Assembly: GCA_037903475.1 (NCBI GenBank)
Contig: JBAJFG010000298.1
Coordinates: 868,001 to 932,000, forward strand
Direction of reading: 5' to 3'
Length of the DNA: 64,000 nucleotides
From: Ancylostoma caninum
Taxonomy: Eukaryota > Nematoda > Chromadorea > Rhabditida > Ancylostomatidae
In this document: positions 1 to 13,247 of the stretch, in pieces
Numbering within the stretch: position 1 is the first letter of the stretch
Layout: each line of letters starts with the position of its first letter
Position numbers and translations under genes: made by a program
The notes under the pieces: model-generated
The model's input: the letters and a program-made list of their open reading frames with translations, nothing else
Told to the model about the DNA's origin: nothing
The model's database searches: none

Positions 1-148
1 GGGTTTTATTCATCAGCTGGTTTTTGCTGCTCATTTCATCATGGGAAACGCTCCCATGGCTGTTGTAGCCGTAGTGCCCATGGCTATGCAAGTCACGGAG
101 GGTTTCGCGGATTCCAATTAAGCTCGTTAGCGCTTTAATGATCCCACT
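1..148 (-). CDS. Possible coding exon running off the left edge
   Basis: Read on the minus strand from about 148 down to 1, one frame stays open and looks protein-like. It begins GIIKALTSLIGIRETL and continues through a His/Ser/Asn-rich stretch ending in SSKNQLMNK at the window edge. The upstream boundary is weak: the only nearby AG is in a ttgaag context, not the usual nematode TTTCAG. An in-frame TGA just upstream shows that a splice site would be needed. I do not recognise the protein. The other two frames on this strand also carry short open stretches, so this is a coding-potential call and not a gene model. Confidence 0.3.
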
Positions 149-2981
149 TCAATGTGCAAATGGCCAAAGACCTACGTTTAGTCGTGAGCAACAACCAAAC
201 AACAGCAAAAATTGCAAACATTGCTGGATTGGTTCCCCTTAGGCAAATCAAGTCGCCCCAATACCTCGGAAATGGCGTTTTTACGGTGAGCGAGCAATTT
301 TCTGGAGGTCGCCGGCCATGCACTCCACACACCGCTCTCAGCCAATTTCAAAGGCAATTTGCTGAGCAGTCGCCCCGCGGACACAATGAGCCCAGTTCCA
401 GCGCGAGGTGCTCTCCAGAAAGCGATCCAGGGGAGATCGGACGGGGTGACGAGGTGACGGAGCGGGCGAAGATCCTCCACTACAGGGATTTCACAGCCCC
501 GTTAACGAAACTCATTTGGCGCGCACACTCGACAGCGAAAACCTTCCTCGAATCGATAACAATTCTCGGAACTCGAACCGCCAGCCACTTGTTGTGAAAG
601 GATGTTGCCGTGCGTACGTCCGTTGGCCACACCGGCGACGAAGTCCCTCATCACCAGCGGGGCGCTGCCGTAGTAACCTGGCCGAGGCTTCGCCGCAGCC
701 CGGTTCCCACGCTCTTCGGCGCTCAAAAACAAGCTCCCTGCACTTGAGAACCGTGCTCAAAAACTTAATTAAAAACAGACGAAGAGCATAGAAAAAAGAA
801 AGACATGACAGGAACGATTCTCTCACATTTTCCTCAGCATTTAAAGAAGGACGCTTCGATTCCTATTTTCGTTTTCTCTCGCTTCGGTAATTTGTCCAAC
901 CAGGGTTACTCTACTGATAGATGATGCTCCGTTATTTCTCATGAAATTCATTGTAACGCACTTTCAGTGCTGTACGACTAAAGAATAAAATATGCGTCAA
1001 TTCGTCTGCACCTTTAAACTGATTACATTAACTAGTCGTCCCGTGGGGATTCCAGCGAAGATGGGATGGAACTTCTTAGAGGAATGGAAGAGAAAAGAAT
1101 ATGAGAAGGTAGGAAATCATTGTCATCACCATTCAACTCGGGAATTTCCCTATGCTCAGGTGACTCAGACAAAAAAGGAAAAAAACAGCAGCATAACAGC
1201 GATCCAGAAACGACGTCCATTTGAATGGAACAGATCACCGCACCTAACTATTGCCCCAAAATCCGCCGAGAACCGTCAGAATCATCGGGGGTGAGCCATA
1301 TTGACCGAATTTAGCTGACCAAGCAAAGGATTTTGGGCTCATTATTATAAAAATCCTCATTAAAACAGATGGAGTTCAAACCTATTCAAGAAAACTCTCC
1401 TGGTAGCACCGAGGTATTTTCTAAAGAGAATTAAGGATTTTTTGTTAGATTTAACTCAAACACAGTTCTCACATAGATATTTGGAATCAGGAGCTCGACG
1501 GCTTTGGAGTGGCTCATACTAAATTTATAATAATTTTGTCCACTCCCGAGGATCCTGGCGTTTTTCGACGAATTCGTGGGCTGCAGCTAGGAGTATTATT
1601 GTAGGATGATTGAGAAATTGGAGACTGAGTAACACATCATGGATTTAGACAATTGCTATGAAGTGTTTTGAACGCAATGGAAGATAACATGTGGCGTTTT
1701 TTTTTCTTTCATTTGCTCAATCCCTGGAGCCTCGTGTAATGATTCTGAGAGAGCTGAAGCACCTGCCGCAAAGTTTGACCTTACGATTATGGGATCAGTT
1801 ATCCTTCTCCTTTTGAAGCTTGCAGCGATACTATGTAAATGATTCAATTTCAAGCCAAGGGAATAAGGAGGAAGATGATATAGAGAGCGGAAATGAGATC
1901 CAAAAAAAAAACTAAAATGGCACAAAGAAGATGAAGTACTTCAAAGTGAACAAACCAATTTAGAGCAATCGCTAAGAGATTCGAAAGGTTTTCCATCAAA
2001 TGAGAAGCACCTAAGCCCTCTCTGCTCCATTTCTCATCGGGCAACACACCATTAAGGGCAGTTCTTGATGACATCATCCTGTATGGGGTCCAGAGGCTGT
2101 TATTAGCTTCTTTCCTACCTAAGAGAATGCAAGGAAACAGGAGGAATGAAATTGAAACACATTTTTAGTGATTGTAAGAACTAGGAATGAGAGGACTGCA
2201 GTACAAAGAAAAGTAGTAGGAACACCATCAAAAAGTGTTTGCTAGAACTGCTAGGAACTACATATGAGAATAGTTGAGATTCGCCTTGAAATCCTTGAAG
2301 AGTAGAGAAGAGAAGACAATGAGAACTTCTGAGTTCTTCGCGTGAAACGACATCGAGATTCTTGCACAGAATGGAGAGGTGTTTGGTGGAATGAACGCAA
2401 GAGAAAAATAAAACAGCTTTTTAATGGGCGCTTTTATTACAAAAAAAAATGAGTGCAAGAGCAAAAACCTTCGTCCCAATTAATCTATCTACGAGGCGAT
2501 TCATCTAATAAATAAAGTAGCTATCGGCATTATTAAAAATAAGTTCGATTAAACTGAAATTAAATAAACTGAAATTAAACATAGTCGATGTGGGTCTGAG
2601 TTTAGGCGAACCCTTCCATTCCAAACGCACATTCATATTATATTAAATGGGTGAAACTTCCTTCTCCATTTCCAGTCCCCCCTATCCCTTCCACTTTTGG
2701 GGACAAACACGCTGCATAAAATACAAAACAGCTGAGTATAGTTAAAATCCCTTACATCAGCTAAAGAAGAATCTTAACAAATTATTGACAGATATATTGA
2801 GATTCCTCGAGGTAAGCACATTCCTCTTTGAAATTCTCTTGGAATATTAGTTTCTTTAAAAAGTATTAATGCTTCCGTTACTACAAACACAAGAGAAATC
2901 AGATGATAAATCAGTTAAACCATGTGAGCTACTGGAAAATTAGTGAGTGGTAGTAAAATCAGAGCAAATGTTGTAATTACT
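149..2981. other. No confident gene; GC-rich patch at its left end
   Basis: Positions 290-740 are markedly more GC-rich than their surroundings and open in several frames, including a 147-codon plus-strand frame at 154-597. I found no splice signals or motif to choose between frames. They could be promoter or 5' exon sequence of a neighbouring gene. The remainder to 2981 is AT-rich and shows nothing recognisable. Confidence 0.4.
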
Positions 2982-3083
2982 CAGACAAACCCTCGCTCGG
3001 CGCGCGCGACAATCTCGCTGGCCGCGCAGGTAAGGCCCCGGGACTGGCGAGATTGGGGCGCGCGGTCAACGAGGGTTTGTCTG
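2982..3083. mobile_element. 102-bp palindromic (foldback) element
   Basis: The sequence starts CAGACAAACCCTCG and ends with its exact reverse complement CGAGGGTTTGTCTG. The inner arms are also complementary, rich in CG/GC and interrupted by short mismatches, so the whole unit folds into one long hairpin. It is sharply GC-rich against AT-rich flanks. This is the form of a very small MITE or foldback repeat. No clear target-site duplication was seen, so the superfamily is unknown. Confidence 0.6.
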
Positions 3084-5716
3084 TATAAGAGCAGCAAAGA
3101 CAGTGCAGCAATAAAATATGACTGCTGTAGCCGATTACACAGGGGAAGAAAGCTGGAGAGGAGTCAGAGAGAAAAAGAACGCTGGAGACTGGCAGCAATT
3201 CAAGATGGTGGCGAGAGAAAGAGGCATTGGACGCGAATATTCAACTGTCGCCTAATTTTGAACTGACAGTATTTTCCAACTTGAACAAAACTCTGGTGTT
3301 GCCCCGAAACAACAGGAATAGGCTCGTCCTAATATTAGGTCGTCAAGTATGAAATGTGGCATTTTGAGTTCTGTTCCTCTAACAAGATGCAGTACAAGAT
3401 ATCCAAATATGCTCGTATACTATCGACACGGCCCTGCCATCTTGATGGCGACTTAGTTGCGTCAACAGGTTAGAAGCGTTCAAAGCTACTGGCAATCAAC
3501 TGGCGGACAGAGCTTCCCACATCATGTTGGAAACTGAACATTTTTCTAGGAAGAAGTAGGCTGATCCCTGGAAGGAGTTGTGGTCAAAAAGAACAAGGTT
3601 TGCCCAGCACAGTGAGTGGCTGGTGGGTCCTCACCCCTGCTCCTTTGGCTTAAGCAGCGTGGATTTGTGAAAAATGGTCAAAAATTGGCACCCATTTTTG
3701 AGGGTCAAACTGGGAAAAATTTGTTTACCGAACCACTTTCAATTATCGTATTGCCTTGAATATCTAAATATTATTGGATTATGAAGGCCACATCTTGCTG
3801 CTTAAGCTGTGCTAATTTGACCCCTATTCGCTTCTGCTACGGCTTCTAGCTGATCGATATCCAAATTCATCACAAGGCTCACTCTGCCCCCGGCTTCATG
3901 TCACCATCACTTCCCAAGCAGACGCTGTTCAGTGCATATACTATGCAAGTGTTCCCTTAACATTTCACTCATGTTCCCAGCTTTCTCTGCTCTAATGGCT
4001 TGCAGAGGGGCCCATGTTCCGAAATGACACGAATTTTGGTCTTTGAGTAGTTTCACAAAAATGCTTTCAAACGAAAACTTGAACGCTGATCAAAAAGCAA
4101 GATGGTTTTAGAAGAGGAAGAATGTACCTTCATAATGAAAAGAAAGGTGAGATGGGATTTAGTAAAGCTTTGAAGATAGAGACTGTCAAACTGACCGCTA
4201 ATAAAATCAGACATTTTATATTTGAAGACCTATGTAGAAGCAACAAGAGAGTGAAAAATTGCTCACGCATGTGAAAAATCAAACTTCAAGTGAGAATGAA
4301 ATGCATTTAGCAGTGTTTGGCGCCCACCGATATCTCACACTCAGAAACTAGCAGGTGGTAATTCGATCAATTCCATCTACTAGATCGAAAAAGACATCCG
4401 CCGGGCCTCACGTACCCGAAAAATAGATGGTGGCAGCAAACAAGGAGGAGTGGAGTTTCTACAGCAAAATAGGCCACAAATATCGAAACAAAAACAGTTT
4501 CAATAGTGATTATACCGACAGGTAACTTATAATAAATACTCCAGCAATATTTTGTATATGCTGCACATTCAGAGGGAATCAAAGTGGTTAAGTTGAGCCT
4601 TGAAATGTTAGTGTGGCACGCTAGTGGATGAAATGTCCATACTTGTCTTTGAGTTCGTAACTCTATAAATATCGAAGGATTCCCTACGGAGTGGGGGATG
4701 AGGAGGAGAATTCTTATCCATGACCTGAATGTAGGGTGAGACTTGAATTCCTCACAGGCAGAGACAACTTGGCATATGTTGACTTGAAAAAGTTCACTAG
4801 GTTTATGATATCCTTGCCCTTCTTCCAACTGTGAATCGTTTGTGTTTAACGCTGGTCCTCACGATTTCTCTTTAATTTTCATAGTCATGAATTGTTCTCA
4901 AAATTACACCGATTTCGGTTCAAAGATTGTCGTCAAAGGGCAAAATATCGGAGAAAAGATAATGAATAACATAAGCGATTTTCAAATGAAGATGTGAGAT
5001 CTCTTTCATTCTAAAGATTAAGTTTCTAAAAATTTTCGACCTATCCCTGAAGCGCCAGTGAGTTCTGGAATACATGGCTACAACATATTTGTGTATAAAT
5101 AATTGCACTTGATATGCGCTTCAACTATTATTGAAATGGAAAGAACAAAGTGAGAAAGGAAAACCCAGCTATGGTGTGACTGAGAAAACAAATTCTGAAC
5201 AAGAACCGAAAAAAAAGAGCTGAACGAAAAATTGGCGAGAACAAAATAAAAAGTTCCCAGCGCCGGCCATCCCTAGGACATATTTCTGGATGAAGGAGGC
5301 CTCAAAGTTGGGACAGTTTACTGATATCATGGTCACATCACATGAGAGAATATTCGGGAATGGCGTTCACTTACTGCGCCAACGGAACGCCTATCGGAAG
5401 TCATTGTCCATCAAAGAGAGTGAAGCGACGTGCCTTTCTTGGTATTACGTGACAACTAAGCCCAAAAACAAAGACCGCCAGACTAATAAAAACTCAATTT
5501 CCCAGAGTTATTTCAGTATAAAGAGTTTTTTTTTCTTGCTGAAAAACGAATAGCAACGAAGCTGATCCTGAGTTCGTCAGGACTAGCAAAAACTATAATT
5601 GTTTCTGACTAGCTTCCAAAAACAACTATTCAGAAGAGGATACTGTGATTTCATGACCCTATGTATTTCCTCTCCTCGATTTTCTAGACTATTGTCTATA
5701 ACTGGAAGTAAAAATA
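3084..5716. other. AT-rich stretch, no gene seen
   Basis: No RNA gene or repeat was recognised. A 153-codon minus-strand frame (4367-4828) is open, but its composition is not convincing and it lacks bounding splice signals or homology I can name. Confidence 0.4.
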
Positions 5717-5880
5717 ACCTCGCATGAATGGTTTTGATCACCCATGGGTAGCTACTGGGTACAAGCAACACATATGGGTAAACATAGTGATAGGTGCCAG
5801 AAGAAAAGTAGATTTGTATATGTTAAAACATTTACCTTGGGTAACTTCAACGATGCATCTGGCTCCTGTCCACAGGCTGC
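5717..5880 (+). repeat. Dispersed repeat with diverged relatives at 7.0 and 12.3 kb
   Basis: The block containing acccatgggtag, tactgggtacaagc and atgggtaaacat is matched in reverse complement around 12325-12400 (tttacccata, then gttcgtacccagctgggt). Its second half (ttaccttgggtaac followed by a gcatctgg-type tail) resembles 7078-7125 in the same orientation. These are old, diverged copies of one repeat. Confidence 0.4.
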
Positions 5881-5918
5881 ATTACTGGCATTTTTGTCCT
5901 TTCCCTATTACTCTTCCC

Positions 5919-5919
5919 T

Positions 5920-5962
<43 letters not shown>

Positions 5963-5981
5963 TTCATTTATTTATTTATTT
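5919..5981. repeat. (TTTA)n tetranucleotide microsatellite
   Basis: About 16 units of TTTA with a single C interruption. The same motif recurs at 13200-13249. Confidence 0.9.
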
Positions 5982-6238
5982 GCTACCGCATGCAAGACTT
6001 GACAAAAAAGAACAACCGTTTGAGAAATAACACCAATAGATACTATGGTAGGTAAAAAAACCGCTCCAAATGAGTAATATACAAGTATGAGCCAACTAGT
6101 GAGGCAGTTGATCAGGAGGCATGAACTGAGGGAGGGGGGACCCTTTTATAACCTATCCTTTTCATCTCTTCAGAATGACGCTACAGTTGCTAAATGACAT
6201 CACTTACCACGACAGGCATTTGCATCGAACACAGGACA

Positions 6239-6515
6239 GCGTACAGTCTGGTAGCCCAGAACGCGCACCAGAGTGAACTTTGTGTGCAATTGCGACCGCA
6301 GTGGTTTTGACCGGGCGATCGGCTTTTCGATCCATTTTTAGGCTTTCTTTTATAAGTTTTGGTATGTTTTTGATATGTAGGTGATGCGATTCCTTCCATT
6401 TTGATGTTTCGATGCTGTCTCCCATGGAACCGGCTGGTCGGCAGGCCGATACCGCTGCGGTCGCAATTGCACACAAAGTCCACCCTGGTGCGCGTTGTGG
6501 CCTACCAGACTATAC
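6239..6515. repeat. Inverted repeat, about 65-bp arms with 145-bp spacer
   Basis: The left arm at 6239-6304 (gtctggtagcc, gcgcaccag, ttgtgtgcaattgcgacc) is the reverse complement of 6451-6515 with a few mismatches. The spacer is AT-rich. This fits a foldback element or a head-to-head duplication of a short repeat. No terminal motif identifies a superfamily. Confidence 0.6.
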
Positions 6516-7205
6516 GTTTACGGACATTAGCCGCATACATAGCTCCAGCAGAGCGATTACCCTCACCTTCGAGACCTTCGAGATTCTAAATCAAGGAACT
6601 GACGTCGTAGTGTTCCAAGCCCTGCTTTTTAATCTCTGATGTGTTCGTTGACCCATGCAGGTGATACCACTTGCAGATGTGTAATGTTCACTCGTAAATC
6701 CCATAATTTACAATCATTTGAAGTATGAACAAATGCTGAGAACCACAAAACTTCGGAAGTACACACAACAATTTGAATACAATAAGAGAGGGCAGCAGTC
6801 GTACTCTGACATTTAACATGTATGTACACAAGTACATAGAATAACTACAAAGTAATTAAAGGGCATGGTCAGATAGTTTCTCTGGGAAGAGAGATTAATT
6901 GGCTATAAAACCTCATTGAAAGGTTAAAAATGAGCAAATAAAGAGAATAAACGCATAAACAGAAAAACCTCTTGCTTAAACACTGCTAAAATCAGGAGCG
7001 CATGCACCATTGAGATTACCAAGGGTAAATCTGTTAACACCACATAGAATCAACCGTCGTTTATATGGGCCTTTGAAAAGTTACCCTAGGTGATCTCAAT
7101 GACGCACCCACTCCCAGAACAAGGCTGCCTTTGAGAAAAATGCGAATTTAATAACAATTGACATATGTAGGGTCAGCATGGACCTTACTGGACAGTGGAT
7201 GAGCG

Positions 7206-7800
7206 GACTAGGAAGATTATCCTAGTCAAGATGGGTAACTTAGATGCTTGTGACTCTCCAGTTAAACGTTATGACGCAGCTATGACAGAAGGTGATAGAT
7301 GGACACTTATACGTGCTCATTTGTCCCTGCAAAACAACTTCCAGACGTCTCTGCCACAGTTTTTCTCCGAAAACATTCCCTAGCCAACATGGAAAGGTCC
7401 AAAATAGCTCACATTTGCAGCACTGCTCTCGTCCAATGCTACACACAGCAGACCCTGAGTGGAATTAAATTGCAGCTATGTACAAATATTCGCTACTGTA
7501 GATAATGTACAAATATTCGATACTCAAATATTCGTAGTAGAATAAGTCGAAAATTGGAAGATTAAGAATAAAGTAGAGGCCTACAGCCCTGAGGGGAAGA
7601 GAGAAACGCCGTAGAGCTTTTATAGCTTTTTGCTGACCAAATGCTCGACTTTTTGATCCGCAACTTATTGAACTTTAAAGAATAATAACAATTTAACCCA
7701 ACCTGATTTAATTAAATTTTAATATGAATTTAATGCTTGTGACTCTCTAGTTAAACGTTATGACGCAGGTATGACAGAAGTGATAGATGGACACATATAT
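7206..7800 (+). repeat. Direct repeat of about 70 bp, copies near 7243 and 7732
   Basis: The segment gatgcttgtgactctcc with its continuation (ttaaacgttatgacgcag, tgacagaa, gatagatggacac) occurs at 7243-7313 and again at 7732-7799 with about 90% identity. A small hairpin (gactagg / cctagtc) lies just before the first copy. No coding function is evident. Confidence 0.55.
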
Positions 7801-10659
7801 TTAATCAAGCACTTGTGTCAAATCTCTACTAATTAAGATGGTGATGGTTACAAATACATAGCAACGATTCTAGTAAGTGAAAATTAGTTTTTCGGTGATT
7901 TTAATGCAGTCCCTCCTTAACATCTCGTTGGCGGTCTGAGGTATGTATGTACATAATTAAAAAACGCGGGCCAGAAAAATTCTGCATGAATTTTAACAAC
8001 TCGTCAAATGATCAGAAGCAAGTACGGTTACCTACATGAATGCTTGGTTAGCAGCATTTGACCCTAAATATTACCCGAATAAATACTTCATGAATTATTT
8101 CCATGAATTTCCATTAAGTGCAAAATTACGTTACAGCGATATTGTCATCTTACGATGGAAGGAAAAAGCCCCCGAAGGTTCTTCCTTCAATATGTAGAAA
8201 TAGATAATCAAATAGAGAAGCGATTAGATAAACTGGATAACTGTGAAGCTTGTATGAACAGAAAGCTGGAAATCGCAATAGATATATAGGCACATAAATA
8301 ATTCAGCACAATTCATGAGGTTATAAATATGTCAGACAATGTGAAGCCTTATCCACTGGTCACGAATGCGTCTTGCACCAACATTTGTTTTTCTTTAATC
8401 CAGAACTTCCTCATGTCGAATTGAAATTCTATGGCAATAGAACATAGTGGAGTGTTCTTCTACTCCTCGACTATAAAAGGTGGCAGATGTTCGCCTACTT
8501 CTCAAGTGTACATAAAATCTGGCAGACAAGATACCATCCATTAACAGTAATGTTATTGTTGTTTGAAAAAAAAGGGTGACGTTTGTGAAAGACTTGCAAA
8601 CTAACCTAATAAGTGTTAGAACTCGGTAAAGGGGTAAACCACGATAAGTAATCTAAGCATGAATTAAAGATCAAATTTATCACTAATAGCAATGACGCCA
8701 TGGCTTTTCGTTGATTTGCCCGTCCATTACATGGGAATAAGAACTATATAATTTGATGCGATATGAATATTAATGAATAATTCCAACTAATTTCCATGAT
8801 ACTTACTGTGAAACCTGACCTAATACAAACTTCTGATTGACGAACACCTACCATCTGAGCGAAGTGAGGGGGTGATACAGGTCTGTGGCGCCAGAGTTTT
8901 CTCGAAACGTTCTTGATTTACGTGGAACTAATTCCCTAGCATGAATTATGGAGCGGTACGCCTGGGGTTGTCTGTGAAAGCTCAGACATCGAAATTTATC
9001 ATAGCACTAGCAACAAGGGCAGTAGCAATAACATAAATAATATTACACTATGATGATGATAGCAATTACAGAAACAAAGGTGAAAATATACAACAAGCAT
9101 GTGAATGCCTTTTCCCTCAACTGACCTATCCACAAAAAGCGGTGTGGAGCACTGTGATTGGTCCATGACATCAACTGACCAATCCTATAGCTCCGATGAG
9201 CTACCCTTTCCTGGTGCAGTGCTCCACAAAAAGGCATACAATACAGCTTTGAATTCATGTACTCTGTGGTCTTAATACTATATGAAATGCTCGTTTCGCA
9301 ATTCATACCCTTAATTTCATTCAGAAGTAGAGCAGAAGTCCTCTTTGATTCCTGCCTCTGCTCGATGTCCTTTGTTCTAAGCGGCTACCACGTGAACTTA
9401 TTGTTTTTATCCGGAATTTCATTAGCGCTAACGAGAAATTCAATAACGCTGGCTTAACTACTACTGAAATAGTAATGTATTTACTCCAAAAGGGTTCATC
9501 CCCATATTTCAGTCGTAAATCCTGGAGGGGTTATCAAGATTAGAGTTGGCTCAGTGTTAATATTTTTGAGGCCTAATCTATTGTATGGTTAATGCCCATA
9601 CTATTTTTTCTGTTACGACACGTGTGTGTGGTGTAAACGAACAAATAAAAACAAATAAAAATAGAAATCCATCTTGAAGGTAAGACATGCAGAGAAATTC
9701 TGCTTACAATATAATGTGTAATAGTCCCCAATAGAAGACATAGCCTTTTATTCAAGAACTGGACTTTGACAGAAGGGAGATGTGTTCTTTAGATAGTTAA
9801 AAGAGATCAAACGTATAACGTGTATTCGACGTCAAGTATTCTACTTCGAATAAGTCGAACTTTCGGATGTTCGGACAACATAGGACAACATAGCTATAGA
9901 GGAAAGATAACGAGTGCCATCGAATTTCTATTTCGCAAGTATTTGAATGGTCGGTGCAATTCCTAGATTATAATCTGAAGTTTATTCATTATTTATTTAT
10001 TAATTTGTTTACTCGAGAGGACGTAAACAAGATGTTCACATGGCAAATATGTGCGTTCACAACAATTTCATTAATAATTTCAACATGTAACTGATTCCTA
10101 AACCAGCTGTAACAATATTAAACAACCATAAAAATGAAAACAACCTGAAAATGAAGATGAAAGAGGACCTGAAAACTCTAGTCCGGAAGTTATTGAGCGA
10201 GCTCTCGAAGTGTCAATTTAAAAAAAAGCATAGGCAAAACATCATGGTTAGGAAATTTGCTAACTTCTAACCGATGGGAAAGCTCCTAGGATTGGTTTGC
10301 GTCGTGGTAATTTTTTTAAGATTCTGAATTCTTTTTCTTTTCACTCCGAATTAATTTTGAAAAGAAGAAAATTTTAGTAAAAAAAGTGACTTAATTGTTT
10401 TGGTCCCATTCGGTCTTGAGCATTACTGTCTTTTAGGAGATTTACCGAAGGTTACTGGGCCATCGTGAGGTATCCTAACAGTTTGTTGGTGATTTGTGCC
10501 CTTTTTAGAGCAAGCTTAGCAAACTAGACTTTCTCGACACATACGCGCGGAAGCAAAAACCCCGTAAAACCTCCCCAAACGTCATTTGTTGGGAGTGCTG
10601 CGAAATGCGCTGGTTTAGCTGTTCATTACTCACTAGTCATTACGGCATCGCTAATTATC
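7801..10659. other. AT-rich stretch, no gene seen
   Basis: Apart from a nested inverted repeat at 9144-9227, I see no gene, RNA or repeat. Open frames here are short and have unconvincing composition. Confidence 0.4.
9144..9227. repeat. Nested inverted repeat (cruciform-capable)
   Basis: An outer arm GTGGAGCACTG (9144-9154) pairs with CAGTGCTCCAC (9217-9227). An inner arm GATTGGTC pairs with GACCAATC. The two stems are nested and separated by mismatched sequence. This may be a decayed palindromic element. Confidence 0.45.
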
Positions 10660-11514
10660 CTACGACATTATTCGATTAGGCCAGAGCTGCGTGCCCGTCG
10701 AGGGTCCACGAGCCAGCTCCTTCACTCCACGCCGCTTTCGAGTTTTTCTGGGGGCACCGAGGGCGCAGGAGGCAACAGCAACGTGAACAATCCGTGCAGA
10801 CAGAAGGACAAATGATGTGTGGAGAGCAAAACAAAGCATGCATCCATGAAGCAGCATCGATCGCGCAGCGGCAAGTCGCCATCTACCATGAAAGCACGGG
10901 TACACCTCCGCCCGCCCCCTGGAGCACTTACCGCGACCGACGGCTTCAGAATTCCGCGACGGCGCTGCGACGGGCGCAGTTTCCGCAGCGGAACGAGGTC
11001 AGCTGAGCGCTGACTAAGTGCCTCGGGCTATTGATTCGAATTAAATCTCCGCGCGACTCACAAACATCCGCCTTCTCAGCCGTCGAGCGGCCAACTCCAG
11101 CCCTCTCCAAAACAGCGCCTGCGTATTGTTTGGGTTTCTTCGTTGTGTGTTGTTGCTATGGAAGGCATGATGGCTATGGCTGTGAGTGCTGGACGAGTCG
11201 TCAAAACAACGCTCTCTCCAAGGCTGAGGGTCCGTCTGACGAAAGGCAACTGGATAAGCTGCCGCTGTTCGATGCTGTCACTCGACATTTTCGTTGAATG
11301 AACGCTCTATGACGCGCAGATGTCTCTAACAACCCTTTGAAGCAGCCCATTCAGAGACCGAGTTCCAAAAGTTCGGAACACGCGGGAGAACAACTGAAGC
11401 CAGCGTTCACGGATATGTTCGTGTTAGAGATTCAGGGAAGAAATACAAATACATTAATATAAATAATTAAAATTAAAAAATGACAATAATAACAATAAAA
11501 TATCAACAACAAAT
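10660..11514. other. GC-rich, CpG-rich block of unknown role
   Basis: The first 600 bases are much richer in CG than the flanks and are open in several overlapping frames on both strands (70-88 codons). No splice-bounded exon or motif could be selected. It could be a 5' exon or promoter region, or an old repeat. The last 200 bases are AT-rich and featureless. Confidence 0.35.
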
Positions 11515-11760
11515 AATAACTATGAATTCGTGTAGGGGCAATTTCCTGTGCGTTTGGATGAGTTTTGATGTACAGTGGACGTCAGTGACGGTGGCCCATC
11601 GGCGGCCTTGAGAGGCACGCCGCGCAAGCGCGCCGCGCGCACCAGGATCGGTGTCGTCTGCCATCGGGATGCTATCCCTAGGCGCTTTTCTTCCCGATTT
11701 GGTCCAAAATCCTTGAAGCGGATAGAAAAGCTGCCAGAAATAGCATAACATCAGCAGAAG
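11515..11760 (-). repeat. Dispersed repeat, partner at 38885-39110
   Basis: The reverse complement of this block matches 38.9-39.1 kb over about 200 bases: ttatgctat, gcagcttttct, gaccaaatcggg, gcagacgacaccgatcc and gacgggccacc all align. In one minus-strand frame both copies share the peptide core ADDTDPGAR, so the repeat may descend from a coding sequence or a retroelement. Confidence 0.55.
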
Positions 11761-13200
11761 ACATCGGTTATGGCACGCGCGGCGCGGTTGGGCAGCGTCC
11801 TTCTCACCGTGAGCTTGACTAAAAGTTACCTAGCTTGCGTAATCTGACGCATCGTAAGGACTGGGTCCAGGTAATCCTCCCGGACTCCCTATTGTGACTG
11901 ATGCATCATCGTGGATAAGTCATCGTCCGTTTGAAGTTGTGATTGTGATTGACAGTTGTGATTTTTCGTCTGAATTCAGTACGCTGCTTCTGAAACGTTG
12001 GATCATCTACTATTTATAACCCAGAGGAACGCGTGGCTACATCAATACCAAAGCAAATGTTTTCAAAATGCACTGTTGGAGAGATTCTGGTTATGGTGCG
12101 TTCCACCAGCGGTGATAGTAACAGAGACGCCAAAGAAGAAAAGCACACGGCAAAGTCTGCAGCGACTGAAAAGGGTTACAAGAAAAACACGCAGAAGGAA
12201 CAAATATTCAACTATCTCCGCGTTAGAAGCAGACTATATTCTTTGCAAGAGCATGTGTAAAACTGAGATGCATCATTGAAACTACTCATGGTAAGCGTGT
12301 AACCTTGCCCAAATCTACAATCTCCTTACAGCCTGGTGAATTGTAACATGTTTACCCATAATTGACGTTGTTCGTACCCAGCTGGGTGAACATATCCATG
12401 GTTATGAGATGCCGCGTCCTTGTAATGATGCCTTCTGGGCAACACAACGATGTGAGCACTAAGTGATAGACCACTCCTCAACAAATCACACAACAGACGG
12501 TTAAGTGGGGATTACGCATGCTTCGCGTATCGATTCTGAGAAAAATTTCACAAAAATAAGCTACGTTATTTGCGAACACATCGTAGACAACAGCCAAAAC
12601 CGCGAACGCTCGCGGGCTTTTCTTAACGGAAACGGCTGCTGAAAAAGGGAATAGACCTTTTCGACAGCTGCGACCATGGGCGGGTGATAGCCACGCTGCG
12701 ATAGGTTAAAGTAACGCTCCTACTGCAAATGGATAACGCGTCAAAGTATAGTATGCAGCTGTTGTTTCGATAGTGTTCTCTATGGAAATGGCAGCAGTGG
12801 AAAATGAATTATACCTCTCGACTATTTTTCCAACTATACCTACGTAAAGCTACTCATTGTCGATCCCAACAATCTTGTTATGAAGAACTCTCTACCCCGG
12901 ATGCGATCCTGCTCGGTTCCAATGCTGTCATGTATATGTATACCTGACGACGCTCCTGCTCACGCAGAATTGAAGAATAGAATTCTGGGTGAAGCTTCTT
13001 TTGAACTAAGAAACAGGAGAAACATTTGCTGCGCATCCAGCTGCCCAAGAAACAGCTTTTTCCTTCTTCTTTTTCCTGGATTTCTCGTGTATTTCGCCCC
13101 ATTTCGCCAGTGCACATTTATTCATTCATTTATGTATTCATGTAATTATTTACTTATCAGTTCATTCATTTATCTACCCACTTATTTGTTTTTTACCCGT

Positions 13201-13247
<47 letters not shown>

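Noticed and set aside
1032..1200. C-terminal exon on the minus strand (LNGDDNDFLPSHILFSS)
   Set aside because: Composition is plausible, but the only acceptor candidates end in GAG and the opposite strand is equally open with a good donor, so neither can be chosen.
4367..4828. 153-codon minus-strand frame with a hydrophobic segment
   Set aside because: No flanking splice sites, no recognised motif and AT-driven hydrophobicity.
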